46,120 nucleotides of DNA from Alcanivoracaceae bacterium (GTDB lineage: Bacteria > Pseudomonadota > Gammaproteobacteria > Pseudomonadales > Alcanivoracaceae), in the NCBI GenBank assembly GCA_002706085.1, contig PAJO01000020.1, positions 60,311 through 106,430 on the forward strand, written 5' to 3'. Made by a program: the position numbers and the translations under genes. Shown in pieces: positions 1 to 9,016 of the stretch (the first letter of the stretch is position 1; every line of letters begins with the position of its first letter). The notes beneath the pieces were generated by a model. The model had not been told where the DNA came from. It saw nothing but the letters and a program-made list of their open reading frames with translations, and did not search any database.

Positions 1-210
1 CTCTGCACTGAGTACCAGAGGGTTAAAACGCACTTCGGAAATGGTGACGTCGCGCCCCGTCAGGTCAGCCAGCGCCTGTCGGGCGTTATCCTTGACCAGC
101 CCCGGCACCACAAAGAAACCCACCAAGGTATACAGCACGAACAACAACGCCAGAATCACCAGTGTTTTGCCCTTCCAGCTGGCGCTTTTCCAAGATTGCG
201 TGACCTTCAC
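1..210 (-). CDS. DUF748 (AsmA-like) protein, N-terminal part only
   Basis: The first 70 codons of a gene that runs off the left edge. Reading the minus strand from a GTG at 210 gives a short basic N-terminus, one hydrophobic segment (about residues 15-33, TLVILALLFVLYTLVGFFVV-like) and then the pattern VPGLVKDNARQALADLTGRD followed by ISEVRFNPLVLS. That pattern is typical of the start of DUF748 proteins, which are anchored in the inner membrane and reach into the periplasm; relatives of AsmA are linked to envelope lipid transport. The only Shine-Dalgarno-like sequence is the G-rich stretch just before the GTG; no in-frame ATG is near. It diverges from the hotdog gene at 341. Function beyond the family cannot be judged from this fragment. 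Confidence 0.75.
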   Translation of the reverse strand, partial: MKVTQSWKSASWKGKTLVILALLFVLYTLVGFFVVPGLVKDNARQALADLTGRDVTISEVRFNPLVLSAE

Positions 211-340
211 TTCCCCACCCCTTGTACTGATTCTGATCCTGACGCCATGGTAGCAGTTGAGCGTGACAATGGCGCGCTAAACCCATTGCAGCCCCTCCCT
301 TGGCGTGGACAATGGCGGCAATATCTACGGGAGAACCGTC

Positions 341-808
341 ATGAGTGACAACTACTTGCTCAACCTTTATGAAAAAACACTGAAACTGCCTGCCGGTCGC
401 AAGCTGTTTTCCATGGTGTTCAGCCGCAAGGCCCCCTATTTTGCCACCATCACTCCGGTCATCACGGAATTGCGCCCCAACTTCTGCGAAGTGAAATTCA
501 AAAAACGCAAAGGGGTGGAGAACCACATCCAGACAGTCCATGTGATCGCCATTTGTAATGCCCTCGAGTGCGCCATGGGGGCCATGGCGGAATCGTCGAT
601 TCCCAAGCACCTGCGCTGGATCCCCAAAGGCATGAACGTGAATTACACCGCCAAGGCCAGCAGCAACATCACCGCCACTGCCGAGGTAAAACCGGAAGAC
701 TGGAAGCCGGGTGACCTGCCTGTCACCGTCAAGGCCATGCGTGACGACGGCACGGTGGTCGTAGAAGGCACCATTAACCTGTGGGTCAGTGAAAAACCGG
801 CCAAGTGA
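341..808 (+). CDS. DUF4442 hotdog-fold protein (thioesterase-like)
   Basis: A 155-residue protein starting at the ATG at 341, preceded by GGGAGAA; an in-frame ATG at 305 lacks a ribosome site. The sequence (YEKTLKLPAGRKLFSMVFSR near the N-terminus, AICNALECAMGAMAESSIPK in the middle, then strands with TATAEVKPEDW and VVVEGTINLWVSEK) fits the DUF4442 branch of the hotdog superfamily, whose better-known members hydrolyse acyl-CoA thioesters. The likely substrate is an acyl-CoA or related thioester in the cytoplasm, but this is inferred from the fold only. It stands alone, convergent with the operon that follows and separated from it by a perfect hairpin. Confidence 0.8.
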   Translation: MSDNYLLNLYEKTLKLPAGRKLFSMVFSRKAPYFATITPVITELRPNFCEVKFKKRKGVENHIQTVHVIAICNALECAMGAMAESSIPKHLRWIPKGMNVNYTAKASSNITATAEVKPEDWKPGDLPVTVKAMRDDGTVVVEGTINLWVSEKPAK

Positions 809-816
809 TTCATCGC

Positions 817-846
817 TGCGGAAATTGGCACTTGCCAATTTCCGCA
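817..846. terminator. Perfect 13-bp hairpin between convergent genes
   Basis: TGCGGAAATTGGC (817-829), loop ACTT, and its exact reverse complement at 834-846. It begins 9 bases after the stop of the hotdog gene and lies 31 bases past the stop of the opposing hydrolase gene, where a bidirectional terminator is expected. No run of T follows on either strand, so termination efficiency is uncertain. Confidence 0.6.
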
Positions 847-876
847 ACCGACCTGTCACTGGGTCGACACCGCAAC

Positions 877-1506
877 TTACGCTTCGCTTTCGCGCTGCAT
901 AAACGCCAACACTCTACTCGCCGCTTCCTCTATTAGCTGCTGCTGCGTCCTGCCGCTGCGCTTGAGCGGTTTAAAGTCATGGTCTCCACCCTCCAGCCAC
1001 TGAACACGGATCCCTTCATCCAGCGAATACCCTTTCACCTCCTCCGGCTTGCCAAAAGGGTCACGTTCTCCCTGACAAATCAGCATCGGCACCGCGAGTG
1101 ATGCCAGGTGTTCCGTTCGGGTGTTTTCGGGTTTGCCGGGAGGATGAAACGGGTAGCCAAACGCGACGACACCATCGATCTCGCTCGCGCCCTCCGCTGC
1201 CAGCATTGATGCCATCCGGCCGCCCATGGATTTCCCACCTACCCACAAGGGCAGACCTGACCGCTCAACGCTGGCCACTTGCCTGGCAAAGGCCTCCAGC
1301 AGTTGGGGGGCGCGATTCGGGGGAAACTTGCGCTGTTCCTCGCGTCTGCGCTGCATATAGGGGAATTCAAAGCGCACCACCTGAATTCCCCGGTCAGCCA
1401 ACGCCGCTGCCAGCGATTCCATAAACGGGCTGTCCATGGGAGCCCCTGCGCCGTGAGCCAACAACAGGGTAGCCACGGGGTTTTTGGCGGAACTGATTAG
1501 TGTCAT
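877..1506 (-). CDS. Alpha/beta hydrolase, KANL3/Tex30-like
   Basis: A 209-residue cytoplasmic alpha/beta hydrolase without signal peptide. LLLAHGAGAPMDSPFM (about 15-29) is the oxyanion-loop region, VGGKSMGGR (89-97) holds the predicted nucleophile Ser93, CQGERDPFG near 150 carries the acid Asp and GGDHDF near 176 the His. This matches the small hydrolase group COG3571 (KANL3/Tex30-like), whose natural substrates are mostly unknown. Its start overlaps the TetR stop by four bases (ATGA), so it is the third gene of the SDR-TetR-hydrolase operon and probably translated by coupling. The pairing with a dehydrogenase and a TetR repressor suggests degradation or detoxification of a small ester or lipid, which is inference. 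Confidence 0.8.
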   Translation of the reverse strand: MTLISSAKNPVATLLLAHGAGAPMDSPFMESLAAALADRGIQVVRFEFPYMQRRREEQRKFPPNRAPQLLEAFARQVASVERSGLPLWVGGKSMGGRMASMLAAEGASEIDGVVAFGYPFHPPGKPENTRTEHLASLAVPMLICQGERDPFGKPEEVKGYSLDEGIRVQWLEGGDHDFKPLKRSGRTQQQLIEEAASRVLAFMQRESEA

Positions 1507-2126
1507 AGCGCGTCTTCGAGTGCTTTCAGATGGGCTTGCAAGGCTAGCCTGAAATCCACCTGGAACAGATCAAGGGGAGGTTGTTTGATAACGTCCGCCA
1601 CCACGGGCGCAGGGTGACTCAGAGCCCAGCAACCGATAAGCGCCTGCTGGACCTGCAGCAGATAAGTGCCGGCCTTGTCGACAGGTAACCCGAAGTGATC
1701 CGACAACCGCTGGGCTAAAATCGTGAAATGTTGCAGTAACGACGCTTTAAACCGGCGCGCCTGATCCGCATCCAGGTTTTGCTCCAGCACACTGTGAAGA
1801 ATTGCCGTCAGCCGACAGAACAGGGGTCTGCTCAGCAATAGCTCGCTGAGGCGTTCCCACATGGGGCCCGCCTGCCCCTCTGGCAATGGCACTGCCACCA
1901 TGTCTTCCAGTTCACCAAGGTACAGCGCCAGAAACAGAGCTTCCTTGGAGGGGTAATACCGATAGAGCGCAGCCTTGGTGACACCGGCCTGACGTGCGAT
2001 ATCCACCAGACTGATGGTCTCGAATCGCTGTCGTGAAAAATATCCCGCCGCGGCATCAAGTATCTGCGCCCGCCGCAGGGCCTTCTGCTCTGGCGAGCGG
2101 GCTCGCTGGAAGCGGCACTGATTCAT
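1503..2126 (-). CDS. TetR/AcrR family transcriptional regulator
   Basis: A 207-residue TetR-type repressor, taking the ATG at 2126, which overlaps the SDR stop as ATGA. The DNA-binding part is residues 18-65: RRAQILDAAAGYFSRQRFET, then the helix-turn-helix DIARQAGVTKAALYRYYPSK. The C-terminal ligand-binding half is not close to any family I recognise. Upstream in-frame starts exist (to 2207) but lie inside the SDR gene and add no family-like sequence. As the middle gene of a tightly packed operon it probably controls its own operon; an imperfect palindrome at 2944-2960 before the first gene is a possible operator. Confidence 0.85.
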   Translation of the reverse strand: MNQCRFQRARSPEQKALRRAQILDAAAGYFSRQRFETISLVDIARQAGVTKAALYRYYPSKEALFLALYLGELEDMVAVPLPEGQAGPMWERLSELLLSRPLFCRLTAILHSVLEQNLDADQARRFKASLLQHFTILAQRLSDHFGLPVDKAGTYLLQVQQALIGCWALSHPAPVVADVIKQPPLDLFQVDFRLALQAHLKALEDAL

Positions 2127-2884
2127 CGCTGCAACAGACCAGCCAGCTTGCGCGTCACTGCCCGTGGCGACACCTTGCCCAGCCAGACGGTGATCAGGTT
2201 TTTCCAACCGGGGATAACAATGGCTTTGCGTCTTCCGGCTAACGCCTTGCTGACCACTGCTTGCGGGGTCATGGTTCCTGCCTTGAATAGCAAGGTATTG
2301 GTCATATTCGCTTCGCTGGCGAATTCAGAATCCGTGGCGCCCGGACACAAGGCACTGACCGCAACGCCCTCTCCCTTGAGCTCTTCATGCAGGGCTTCAC
2401 TGAAGGAAAGCACAAACGCCTTGCTGGCATAGTAGACCGCCATATTGGGCCCGGCCTGAAAGGCCGCGGTAGACGCCACATTGATGACAAAGCTGTTAGG
2501 CCGGGACTTGAGAGCCGGCAGCAGCCGCCAGGTCAGATCCACCAAGGCCGTGACGTTCACCTGAATCATATCCAGCTGTCGCTGAAGTGATAACGCCTGA
2601 AAACCCCCGCGGTCGCCAAAACCGGCATTATTGATCAACCCGCCAAGGGTAATACTCCGCGTGTCCAGCTCACTCACCAGTGCCTGCGCCGCGCCGGCCA
2701 CTGCCAGATCTGAAGCAATACAGGCAACCTCGATGTTATGACGCGCCTTCAGCTCACTGGCCAGGGCCTCCAATCGATCCAGACGCCGTGCCACCAGGAC
2801 AAGGTGCTGTCCTTCTGCTGCCAACTGACGGGCAAATTCTTCTCCGATCCCGGCGCTGGCACCGGTAACCAAAACAGCATGCAT
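2123..2884 (-). CDS. Short-chain dehydrogenase/reductase (SDR, DltE/YqjQ-like)
   Basis: A 253-residue classical SDR. The start at 2884 is chosen because GGGAGAG lies just upstream and the Rossmann strand begins at once; a longer frame to 2980 would add 32 residues of no SDR character. Visible motifs: TGASAGIG (7-14, NAD(P)-binding glycine loop), NNAG near 85-90, and YYASK with catalytic Tyr/Lys near 150. The RR pair after the first beta strand (LVARRLDRLEAL) favours NADP(H). The C-terminus has the LAGRRKAIVIPGWKN and VSPRAVTRKLAGLL pattern seen in SDRs annotated as DltE- or acyl-chain-related oxidoreductases. First gene of the three-gene operon; substrate unknown. Confidence 0.85.
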   Translation of the reverse strand: MHAVLVTGASAGIGEEFARQLAAEGQHLVLVARRLDRLEALASELKARHNIEVACIASDLAVAGAAQALVSELDTRSITLGGLINNAGFGDRGGFQALSLQRQLDMIQVNVTALVDLTWRLLPALKSRPNSFVINVASTAAFQAGPNMAVYYASKAFVLSFSEALHEELKGEGVAVSALCPGATDSEFASEANMTNTLLFKAGTMTPQAVVSKALAGRRKAIVIPGWKNLITVWLGKVSPRAVTRKLAGLLQR

Positions 2885-2943
2885 GCGACTCTCCCGAATA
2901 GACTGTCGTGGGGCAGCATGTCGACGAGTCCACCACCCCAATA

Positions 2944-2960
2944 AGTAACCTTGGGTAACT
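2944..2960. promoter_or_regulatory. Candidate operator upstream of the SDR-TetR operon
   Basis: AGTAACC-TTG-GGTAACT, a 17-base imperfect palindrome with one mismatched pair, 60 bases before the SDR start in an otherwise non-coding gap. Its size and place suit autoregulation by the TetR protein of the operon. This is inference from symmetry; no known consensus is matched. Confidence 0.3.
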
Positions 2961-2990
2961 AATTTACCACGACAGCCCATTCACCCCCTG

Positions 2991-4055
2991 TCACCGTGGG
3001 CCAATTACAGCGCTTTGCGCATCCCAGAGTGCCAATTGACCGTGGGGGCCCGGCGCTACGAAACCGCTAGTGTCCAGCGCCAGAGTCTCTCGCCCCTGTA
3101 GTCCAGCCGCACGACAGGCGGTGTCAAAGCGCTGGCGCAGCAGGTGTGACCAGGCACCCTGCCCCGACTGCCGCTGATGCCAGCGGCTGTTGTAGATGGC
3201 CCCCCCATGCAAATCACGCATCACAGACATGACCTTCTCTGCCCGGTCCGGGTAGTGCTCCGCCAGCCACTCTTCCCACAAGGGGCCTACCTCATGAGGC
3301 AGCCGCAACACCACATAGCCGGCATGCTCTGCCCCGGCCATGGCCACCTGGCCGACAATATCTTCCAGTTCGTGATCGTTGATAAAAGGAATCACCGGCG
3401 CCACCAACACACTCACAGGCACACCCGCACGGCTTAACTCACGAATGACCCGCAGGCGGTCCTTGCCGCCACTGGCACGTGGCTCCAGTTGCGCCTTGAG
3501 ACGATTATCCAGAGTCGTGACCGACACCGTCACCGAAGCACGTCCAGCCCGTGCCATCGGTGCAATCAGATCCAGATCCCGCAGCACCAGGGTACTCTTG
3601 GTAATCAGGCTGAAAGGATGCTGGCTATCCACCAGTACCTGAAGCATCTCCCGTGTCAGTCGTCTCTCACGTTCGGCGGGCTGGTAAGGATCGGTGGCAG
3701 TACCCAGAACGACGGGCTGGCATTGATAGCCCGGCTTGCGAAGGCTTTCACGCAACACCTCGGCGGCATTTTCCTTGCAGAAAATTTCGCTTTCGAAATC
3801 CTGCCCGGGAGAGAGATCCACATAGGCATGGTTCGGGCGCGCGTAACAATAAATGCAGCCATGTTCACAGCCGCGATAGGGATTGATGCTCTGGGAAAAA
3901 GGCAAATCCGGACTGCGGTTGGTCACAATAATACTTTTGGCAATTTCCCGGTGGTAGCGGGTGGGCCGATTCTGGGGCGCCTCGTCCAAATCACTGTGAC
4001 GGCTGGCGAAGCGCCCGGGAATCCGGCTAAGAGTGCCACGGTTGACAGCTGGCAT
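2991..4055 (-). CDS. PA0069-family radical SAM protein (SplB-like)
   Basis: A 354-residue radical SAM enzyme. The cluster motif C63-EHG-C67-IY-C70 (CX3CX2C) binds the 4Fe-4S cluster that cleaves S-adenosylmethionine; it is preceded by SINPYRGCEHG and followed by YARPNHAYVDL, the signature of the COG1533 family related to spore photoproduct lyase (SplB). GTATDPYQP, ITKSTLVLRDLDLI and SVTTLDNRL follow as expected. Start at 4055 has GAGGGGG six bases upstream. A LexA-type box directly precedes the gene, so it is probably induced by DNA damage; from memory the Pseudomonas homologue PA0069 belongs to the SOS regulon. A role in DNA repair is therefore plausible but the substrate is unknown. Confidence 0.88.
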   Translation of the reverse strand: MPAVNRGTLSRIPGRFASRHSDLDEAPQNRPTRYHREIAKSIIVTNRSPDLPFSQSINPYRGCEHGCIYCYARPNHAYVDLSPGQDFESEIFCKENAAEVLRESLRKPGYQCQPVVLGTATDPYQPAERERRLTREMLQVLVDSQHPFSLITKSTLVLRDLDLIAPMARAGRASVTVSVTTLDNRLKAQLEPRASGGKDRLRVIRELSRAGVPVSVLVAPVIPFINDHELEDIVGQVAMAGAEHAGYVVLRLPHEVGPLWEEWLAEHYPDRAEKVMSVMRDLHGGAIYNSRWHQRQSGQGAWSHLLRQRFDTACRAAGLQGRETLALDTSGFVAPGPHGQLALWDAQSAVIGPR

Positions 4056-4067
4056 AATCGCCCCCTC

Positions 4068-4095
4068 AATATACTGACCATATGAACAGTATATT
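4068..4095. promoter_or_regulatory. LexA (SOS) box before the radical SAM gene
   Basis: Arms AATATACTG (4068-4076) and CAGTATATT (4087-4095) are perfect 9-base inverted repeats around a 10-base centre. The core read toward the gene is TACTG-TTCATATGGT-CAGTA, one base from the gammaproteobacterial CTGT-N8-ACAG consensus (TCAG instead of ACAG in the right half, as tolerated in some known boxes). It ends 13 bases before the start codon and overlaps a possible -10 (TATACT), so LexA bound here would block transcription. Confidence 0.75.
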
Positions 4096-4165
4096 AGCGA
4101 GGGTCCGGGCTCAAGTCTGTTGCACCATTACGGCCATCAACACAGTCACCTCAGAGCGTTTTCAC

Positions 4166-7100
4166 CTACAGGCTGCGTAACTTGCGCAATTCACGCACCC
4201 CTACCGCCAGTGTCATGAAATCATGGGGACTGTCCGCCTGCAGACTCTGCAGCCGGTGCATGCCGAACTGTACCTTGTTGCGGGATTTCTCCTGCCAGGC
4301 CGTGAACCGGGCATCGGCACTATCGCCTTCCTGCTCCAGTACCTTGGCCGCCACCTGCCGATGCAGGCGGTAGGTATCCTCGCGCAGATTGGCCCGGGCC
4401 AGAGCCTGCCATTTCCCTTGCACATTCAGATCAATGATCGCCGACAGCAGCCAGAGAATATTGAGCCGGTCGCCTACCGCGAAGTACACCTGAGCCGCCA
4501 TGGCGAGGGGCACCTGTGCCTGTGAGGCGAGCTCGACAATATCCGGCGCGCTACCCAGCACCATGGTGTTGGCCAACAATCGGGCTTCTTTGGCAGGAAC
4601 CCCATCGTCTCCCATGCCTTCTACCGCCTGCTGCCATTCTTCCCGGTAACTGCCCGGCAGGACCTCAGGCAGCATGGCCTCCAGCTCGGCGATGGGCTTG
4701 CGGTATCGATTCACCGCCTCTGCCACCGGGCGACGCCCCCACTTGTAGAACAGCAACCAGGTGGTCATGTGCTTCATGAGCCCAATCACCCGGCCGTACA
4801 AGCGCAACTGCACCTGACTGTCCACCTGCCCATCCAGACCATCCACCGGTGCCCAGTAGAGGTCGCCATCAAAAACGGCATGGGCCATGGCGTACGCTTT
4901 CACCATACGATGCCGGGACAAGCCATGCTCATCGGCGAAACGATGCACAAAGGCAAATCCCATGCGGTTAACCACAGCATTGGCCAGCACCGTGGCAATC
5001 AACTCCCGGCGCAGGCCATGTTGCAGCAAGTCGTCGCGATAGTGCTGAACCATTTCGTCCGGGAAATAGTGAAGCACATCCTGATCGAAGAACGGGTCGT
5101 CTGGCACGTCCGACGCCAACACCGCATCAAACAGCGCATTCTTGGTGTACGACAGCAGCACCGACAGTTCGGGGCGGGTCAGCCCCATGCCTCGGGTGCG
5201 ACGCTCACCAAGACTTTCATCATCCGGCAAGTACTCCACCGCCCGGTTGAGGATACCCTGTCGCTCCAGCGTCCGGAGGTGATTGGCGTGCTCGTCGAGA
5301 CGACTTTCGGCGTCGTATTCCAGCAGGCTTAACGCCAGGCTTTGTACATAATTATCCCGCAGCACCGAGTTCGCCACGTCGTCGGTCATGCGCTCCAGCA
5401 TGGGATCACGGGTGTCCCGATCCAGGCGGCCATCGCGCAAGCGCTGGTTGAGCGGAATCTTGATATTCACTTCCCGGTCGGAGCTATGCACACCGCCGGA
5501 ATTATCAATGGCATCGGTATTGATTCGCCCACCGTTCAAGGCATATTCAATGCGCCCGAGCTGAGTCAGCCCCAGGTTACCGCCCTCACCCACGACTTCG
5601 CAGCGCAGTTCACGGCCATTGATACGGATCGCCTCATTGGCCCGGTCACCCACCTGGGCATGGCTTTCATTGCTGCCTTTGACATAGGTGCCGATCCCGC
5701 CATTCCAGAGCAGTTCCACTGGTGCCTTGAGAATCGCCGTGATCAATTCAGCCGGAGTCAGAGTCCGCTGCGCGATCCCAAGGGCTTCGCAGGCTTGCTC
5801 ACTGAGCGTCAGACTCTTGGCACTGCGAGAATAGACTTCTGCACCCTCAGACAGGCAAGTACGATCGAAATCATCCCAGCTGGTACCACGGGTGTTGAAC
5901 AGCCGCTGGCGCTCCACGAATGTGGCCGCCGGATCAGGATCCGGGTCGATAAAAATGTGCAGGTGGTTAAACGCTGCCACCAGCCGAATTTGTTCCGACA
6001 ACAACATGCCATTGCCGAAGACATCGCCTCCCATGTCGCCAATACCGGCCACAGTAAAGGGCTGCTTCTGGATGTCCTTGCCCTTTTCACGGAAGTGCCG
6101 CTTCACACTTTCCCAGGCGCCGCGGGCGGTGATGCCCATCTTCTTGTGGTCGTAGCCTGCCGAGCCGCCAGAGGCAAAGGCATCGCCCAACCAAAAACCG
6201 TATTCGTCCGCCAGACCGTTAGCGATATCCGAGAAAGTCGCGGTCCCCTTGTCGGCGGCCACGACCAGATAGGGGTCATCCTTGTCATGGCGCACCACCC
6301 CAGCGGGCGGCACGATCGTCTCCCCTTCCCGGTTATCGGTGATATCCAGCAGGCCACGGATGAACTGCTTGTAGCAGGCGATCCCTTGTTTCTGCCAGGC
6401 ATCACGGTCCGCCGGGTTCCCCTGCTTGACCACGAAACCGCCCTTGGCACCCACCGGCACAATGATGGCATTCTTGACCATCTGGGCTTTGACCAGGCCA
6501 AGCACTTCAGTGCGAAAATCCTCGCGACGATCTGACCAACGCAACCCGCCACGGGCCACCGGCCCGCCGCGCAGATGGATACCCTCCATTTGCGGGGAAT
6601 ACACAAAGGTTTCAAACATGGGCAGCGGTTTGGGTAATTCGGACACCACCGCCGGGTCCAGCTTCAGGCTCACCCAGGACTTGCTATCCCCATGCTCATC
6701 CGGTTGATAGAAATTGGTCCGCAAACCTGCCCGCACAACGCTCAGGAACGCCCGCAATACCCGGTCCGCATCCAGAGAGGCCACCTGATCGAGGTGATGG
6801 TCCAGTGCCTGGGCCAGTTTCACGCCGTCATCCCTGCGTTGGCTGTCGCTACAGGAAGGATCAAAACGGTTCTCGAACAATTGCACCAATAACCGCGCAA
6901 TCACGGCATGGTCCGCCAGCAACTGCTCCATATAGCTTTGCGAATACGGCAGCCCGGTTTGCACCAGATACTTTGTCAGGGTGCGCAGGCAAACCACCTG
7001 CCGGGCATCCAGCCCCGCCAGCAACACCAGTCGGTTGAGCCCATCGTTTTCGATGCGTCCCTGCCAACAGGCAAGAAAGGCTTCCTCGAAATAGCGCTTC

Positions 7101-8965
7101 TGCTGGACCGGACCCAGCGCGCAATCGCCGGCGACGCGGACATCAAACACCTGGATCCACTGATCGGCTTCTTCACGCACGCTCACCCGAGTCGGGTCCT
7201 GACTGACCACTCGCAAGCCAAAGTGCTCCAGCATGGGCAGCACATCCGACAGACCAATCGGTTTTTCCCGGGAATAGAGTCGCAAGCAGGTGGGACAGGC
7301 AGGCCCTTCCTCACTGGCCACCGCCAAAGACGGCAACACCGGCTGGTCGGCAGACAATTGCGACAGGTAGTGAATGTCAGCGGCAGCCTCCATGGCACGG
7401 GTGGTTTCCTGATACCCCACCGGAAAGGCGCTGGCATAACGTCGCGCCAGGCTCACTCCCTCATCGCCATCTTCGTGCAGCACCTCCCGTAATTGATCCG
7501 ACCAGGACCGCGTCACGGATACCAGTCGCTCCTCCACCTGGCTTTCGCTCATGGCCAGATGCGTTCCCTGGGGAATACGGATAATGCAATGGATGCGCGC
7601 CAGCCCTTCACGGAGGAAGTCCACCGTGCGCTCCACCGACAAGCCATTACACAAGCTCTTCAGCTCATTGGTAACGTGGTCACGTAATTCACGGGAGTAG
7701 CGCTCGCGACTGAGGTAGACCATGCAGGAGTAAAAGCGACCGTAACGATCACGGCGCATGAACAGGCGCAAATGATGACGGTCACGCAGGGCCCGGATGC
7801 CCATGCAGATGTGATAGAGCTCTTCTTCACTGCACTGAAACAATTCATCACGGGGCAACTGGTAAATGATGTCTCGCAAGTGCTTCCCGGAATGGGAGCG
7901 CTCGGGCAACCGTGACCGCTCCAGCACGTAGTTCACCTTGCGGCGAATCAGCGGAATATCCCGGGGACGATTGATATATGCATCCAGGGAAAACAGGCCG
8001 ATATAGCGGTCCGTGCCCTCTACACTTCCGTCTTGCGCCAACCGCTTGATGGAAATCACATCCATGTAATGAGGGTGATGGATCGAAGAACGGGCGTTGG
8101 CCTTGGTTACGACCACCAGCCGGCCATGGCTGATGTACTTGGCCATTTCATCATGGGGGGCGATGAACTCATCCGCATCGGCATAACGGCTGCCATGCCT
8201 GGCAATGCCCAGGCCGGCATCATTTTCCAGATGCAGTTGCATGCCATCATCCACCGCCTCTGCATGGGAGCGGGCATAGCCGAGAAAGGTAAAGTGGTCC
8301 TGGCTTAACCACTCGATAAACGCACCCGCTTCTTCCAGTTCTTGCTGGTCCCGTTCCGGAAAATGACCAGAAAGATTCTCACGGGTTGCCTGCAGGTTGG
8401 CGAGCATTGCCGGATAATCCGCTACCACCACCCGCAACTCCCCCAGCACCAGCTCCAACTGCTCCTGCAAGCGGGCATAGGCCTCAGGGCTGCCCAGCGG
8501 CTCGAATTCGACATGGATCAGCGATTCCGCAGGGTGTTCACCGTCGCCAACCCCTTGCACCTGGATGATCTGGCCTTTGTCATCGCGCCGTAGCTGCACC
8601 ACCGGATGAATGGTCCAGTCGATGGCGGTACCCGCATCTCTCACCGCCATCGCCACCGAGTCCACCAGAAATGGCATGTCGTCAGCCACGGTTCGCAGGC
8701 AAGCCATATCACCCGGACGAGCCGGCGGTTCGATCTGAATCAGTAATTCGCGGTCGCGGTGGCGGGCCAGCTGCCAATGCTGCCAGGCCATCTGGAAAAG
8801 CTGTTCAGGGGGACGTGCGGTCAGCGCGGCAAGACTGGCCATCTCGAAATAGGCGGCCAGAAAACGACGGAACAGGCTTTGTTCCTCGGGGTTGACCTGT
8901 GCGGCGACGAGACTTTCCAGCTGCGCCTGCAACAGGGCCTGACGCTGGGCGATGTCATCCTGCAT
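4166..8965 (-). CDS. gdhB: NAD-specific glutamate dehydrogenase, 180-kDa class
   Basis: A 1599-residue enzyme that oxidatively deaminates glutamate to 2-oxoglutarate and ammonium with NAD+, feeding amino-acid carbon into the TCA cycle. Length and sequence match the large Bac_GDH family. Visible landmarks: a long regulatory N-terminal half (SQDHFTFLGYA, MRRDRYGRFYSCMVYL), the catalytic core with RGGLRWSDRREDFRTEVLGL near 800-820 followed by KNAIIVPVGAKGGFV, and a nucleotide-binding segment VAGIGDMGGDVFGNGM near 965-980. The start at 8965 has GGAGGAC five bases upstream; an ATG 15 bases earlier (8980) contains that site within its own codons and is less likely. It stands alone, followed only by the separately regulated SOS gene. 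Known members are often allosterically activated; nothing here shows regulation except a candidate promoter at 9017-9045. Confidence 0.97.
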   Translation of the reverse strand: MQDDIAQRQALLQAQLESLVAAQVNPEEQSLFRRFLAAYFEMASLAALTARPPEQLFQMAWQHWQLARHRDRELLIQIEPPARPGDMACLRTVADDMPFLVDSVAMAVRDAGTAIDWTIHPVVQLRRDDKGQIIQVQGVGDGEHPAESLIHVEFEPLGSPEAYARLQEQLELVLGELRVVVADYPAMLANLQATRENLSGHFPERDQQELEEAGAFIEWLSQDHFTFLGYARSHAEAVDDGMQLHLENDAGLGIARHGSRYADADEFIAPHDEMAKYISHGRLVVVTKANARSSIHHPHYMDVISIKRLAQDGSVEGTDRYIGLFSLDAYINRPRDIPLIRRKVNYVLERSRLPERSHSGKHLRDIIYQLPRDELFQCSEEELYHICMGIRALRDRHHLRLFMRRDRYGRFYSCMVYLSRERYSRELRDHVTNELKSLCNGLSVERTVDFLREGLARIHCIIRIPQGTHLAMSESQVEERLVSVTRSWSDQLREVLHEDGDEGVSLARRYASAFPVGYQETTRAMEAAADIHYLSQLSADQPVLPSLAVASEEGPACPTCLRLYSREKPIGLSDVLPMLEHFGLRVVSQDPTRVSVREEADQWIQVFDVRVAGDCALGPVQQKRYFEEAFLACWQGRIENDGLNRLVLLAGLDARQVVCLRTLTKYLVQTGLPYSQSYMEQLLADHAVIARLLVQLFENRFDPSCSDSQRRDDGVKLAQALDHHLDQVASLDADRVLRAFLSVVRAGLRTNFYQPDEHGDSKSWVSLKLDPAVVSELPKPLPMFETFVYSPQMEGIHLRGGPVARGGLRWSDRREDFRTEVLGLVKAQMVKNAIIVPVGAKGGFVVKQGNPADRDAWQKQGIACYKQFIRGLLDITDNREGETIVPPAGVVRHDKDDPYLVVAADKGTATFSDIANGLADEYGFWLGDAFASGGSAGYDHKKMGITARGAWESVKRHFREKGKDIQKQPFTVAGIGDMGGDVFGNGMLLSEQIRLVAAFNHLHIFIDPDPDPAATFVERQRLFNTRGTSWDDFDRTCLSEGAEVYSRSAKSLTLSEQACEALGIAQRTLTPAELITAILKAPVELLWNGGIGTYVKGSNESHAQVGDRANEAIRINGRELRCEVVGEGGNLGLTQLGRIEYALNGGRINTDAIDNSGGVHSSDREVNIKIPLNQRLRDGRLDRDTRDPMLERMTDDVANSVLRDNYVQSLALSLLEYDAESRLDEHANHLRTLERQGILNRAVEYLPDDESLGERRTRGMGLTRPELSVLLSYTKNALFDAVLASDVPDDPFFDQDVLHYFPDEMVQHYRDDLLQHGLRRELIATVLANAVVNRMGFAFVHRFADEHGLSRHRMVKAYAMAHAVFDGDLYWAPVDGLDGQVDSQVQLRLYGRVIGLMKHMTTWLLFYKWGRRPVAEAVNRYRKPIAELEAMLPEVLPGSYREEWQQAVEGMGDDGVPAKEARLLANTMVLGSAPDIVELASQAQVPLAMAAQVYFAVGDRLNILWLLSAIIDLNVQGKWQALARANLREDTYRLHRQVAAKVLEQEGDSADARFTAWQEKSRNKVQFGMHRLQSLQADSPHDFMTLAVGVRELRKLRSL

Positions 8966-9016
8966 CGAGTCCTCCGGCATCCGTCAGAGTGAGGGCATCA
9001 CAGCCCTTTTGTTCAC

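Noticed and set aside
86-859. Minus-strand frame of 257 codons across the hotdog gene
   Set aside because: It would cover the promoter region, the DUF748 start and the hairpin at 817-846; the plus frame from 341 has family sequence and a ribosome site.
5342-6535. Open frame of 397 codons on the plus strand opposite gdhB
   Set aside because: It lies wholly antisense to a clear NAD-glutamate dehydrogenase, has no recognisable domain, no ribosome site, and the His/Gly/Gln-rich composition typical of the reverse frame of a GC-rich gene.
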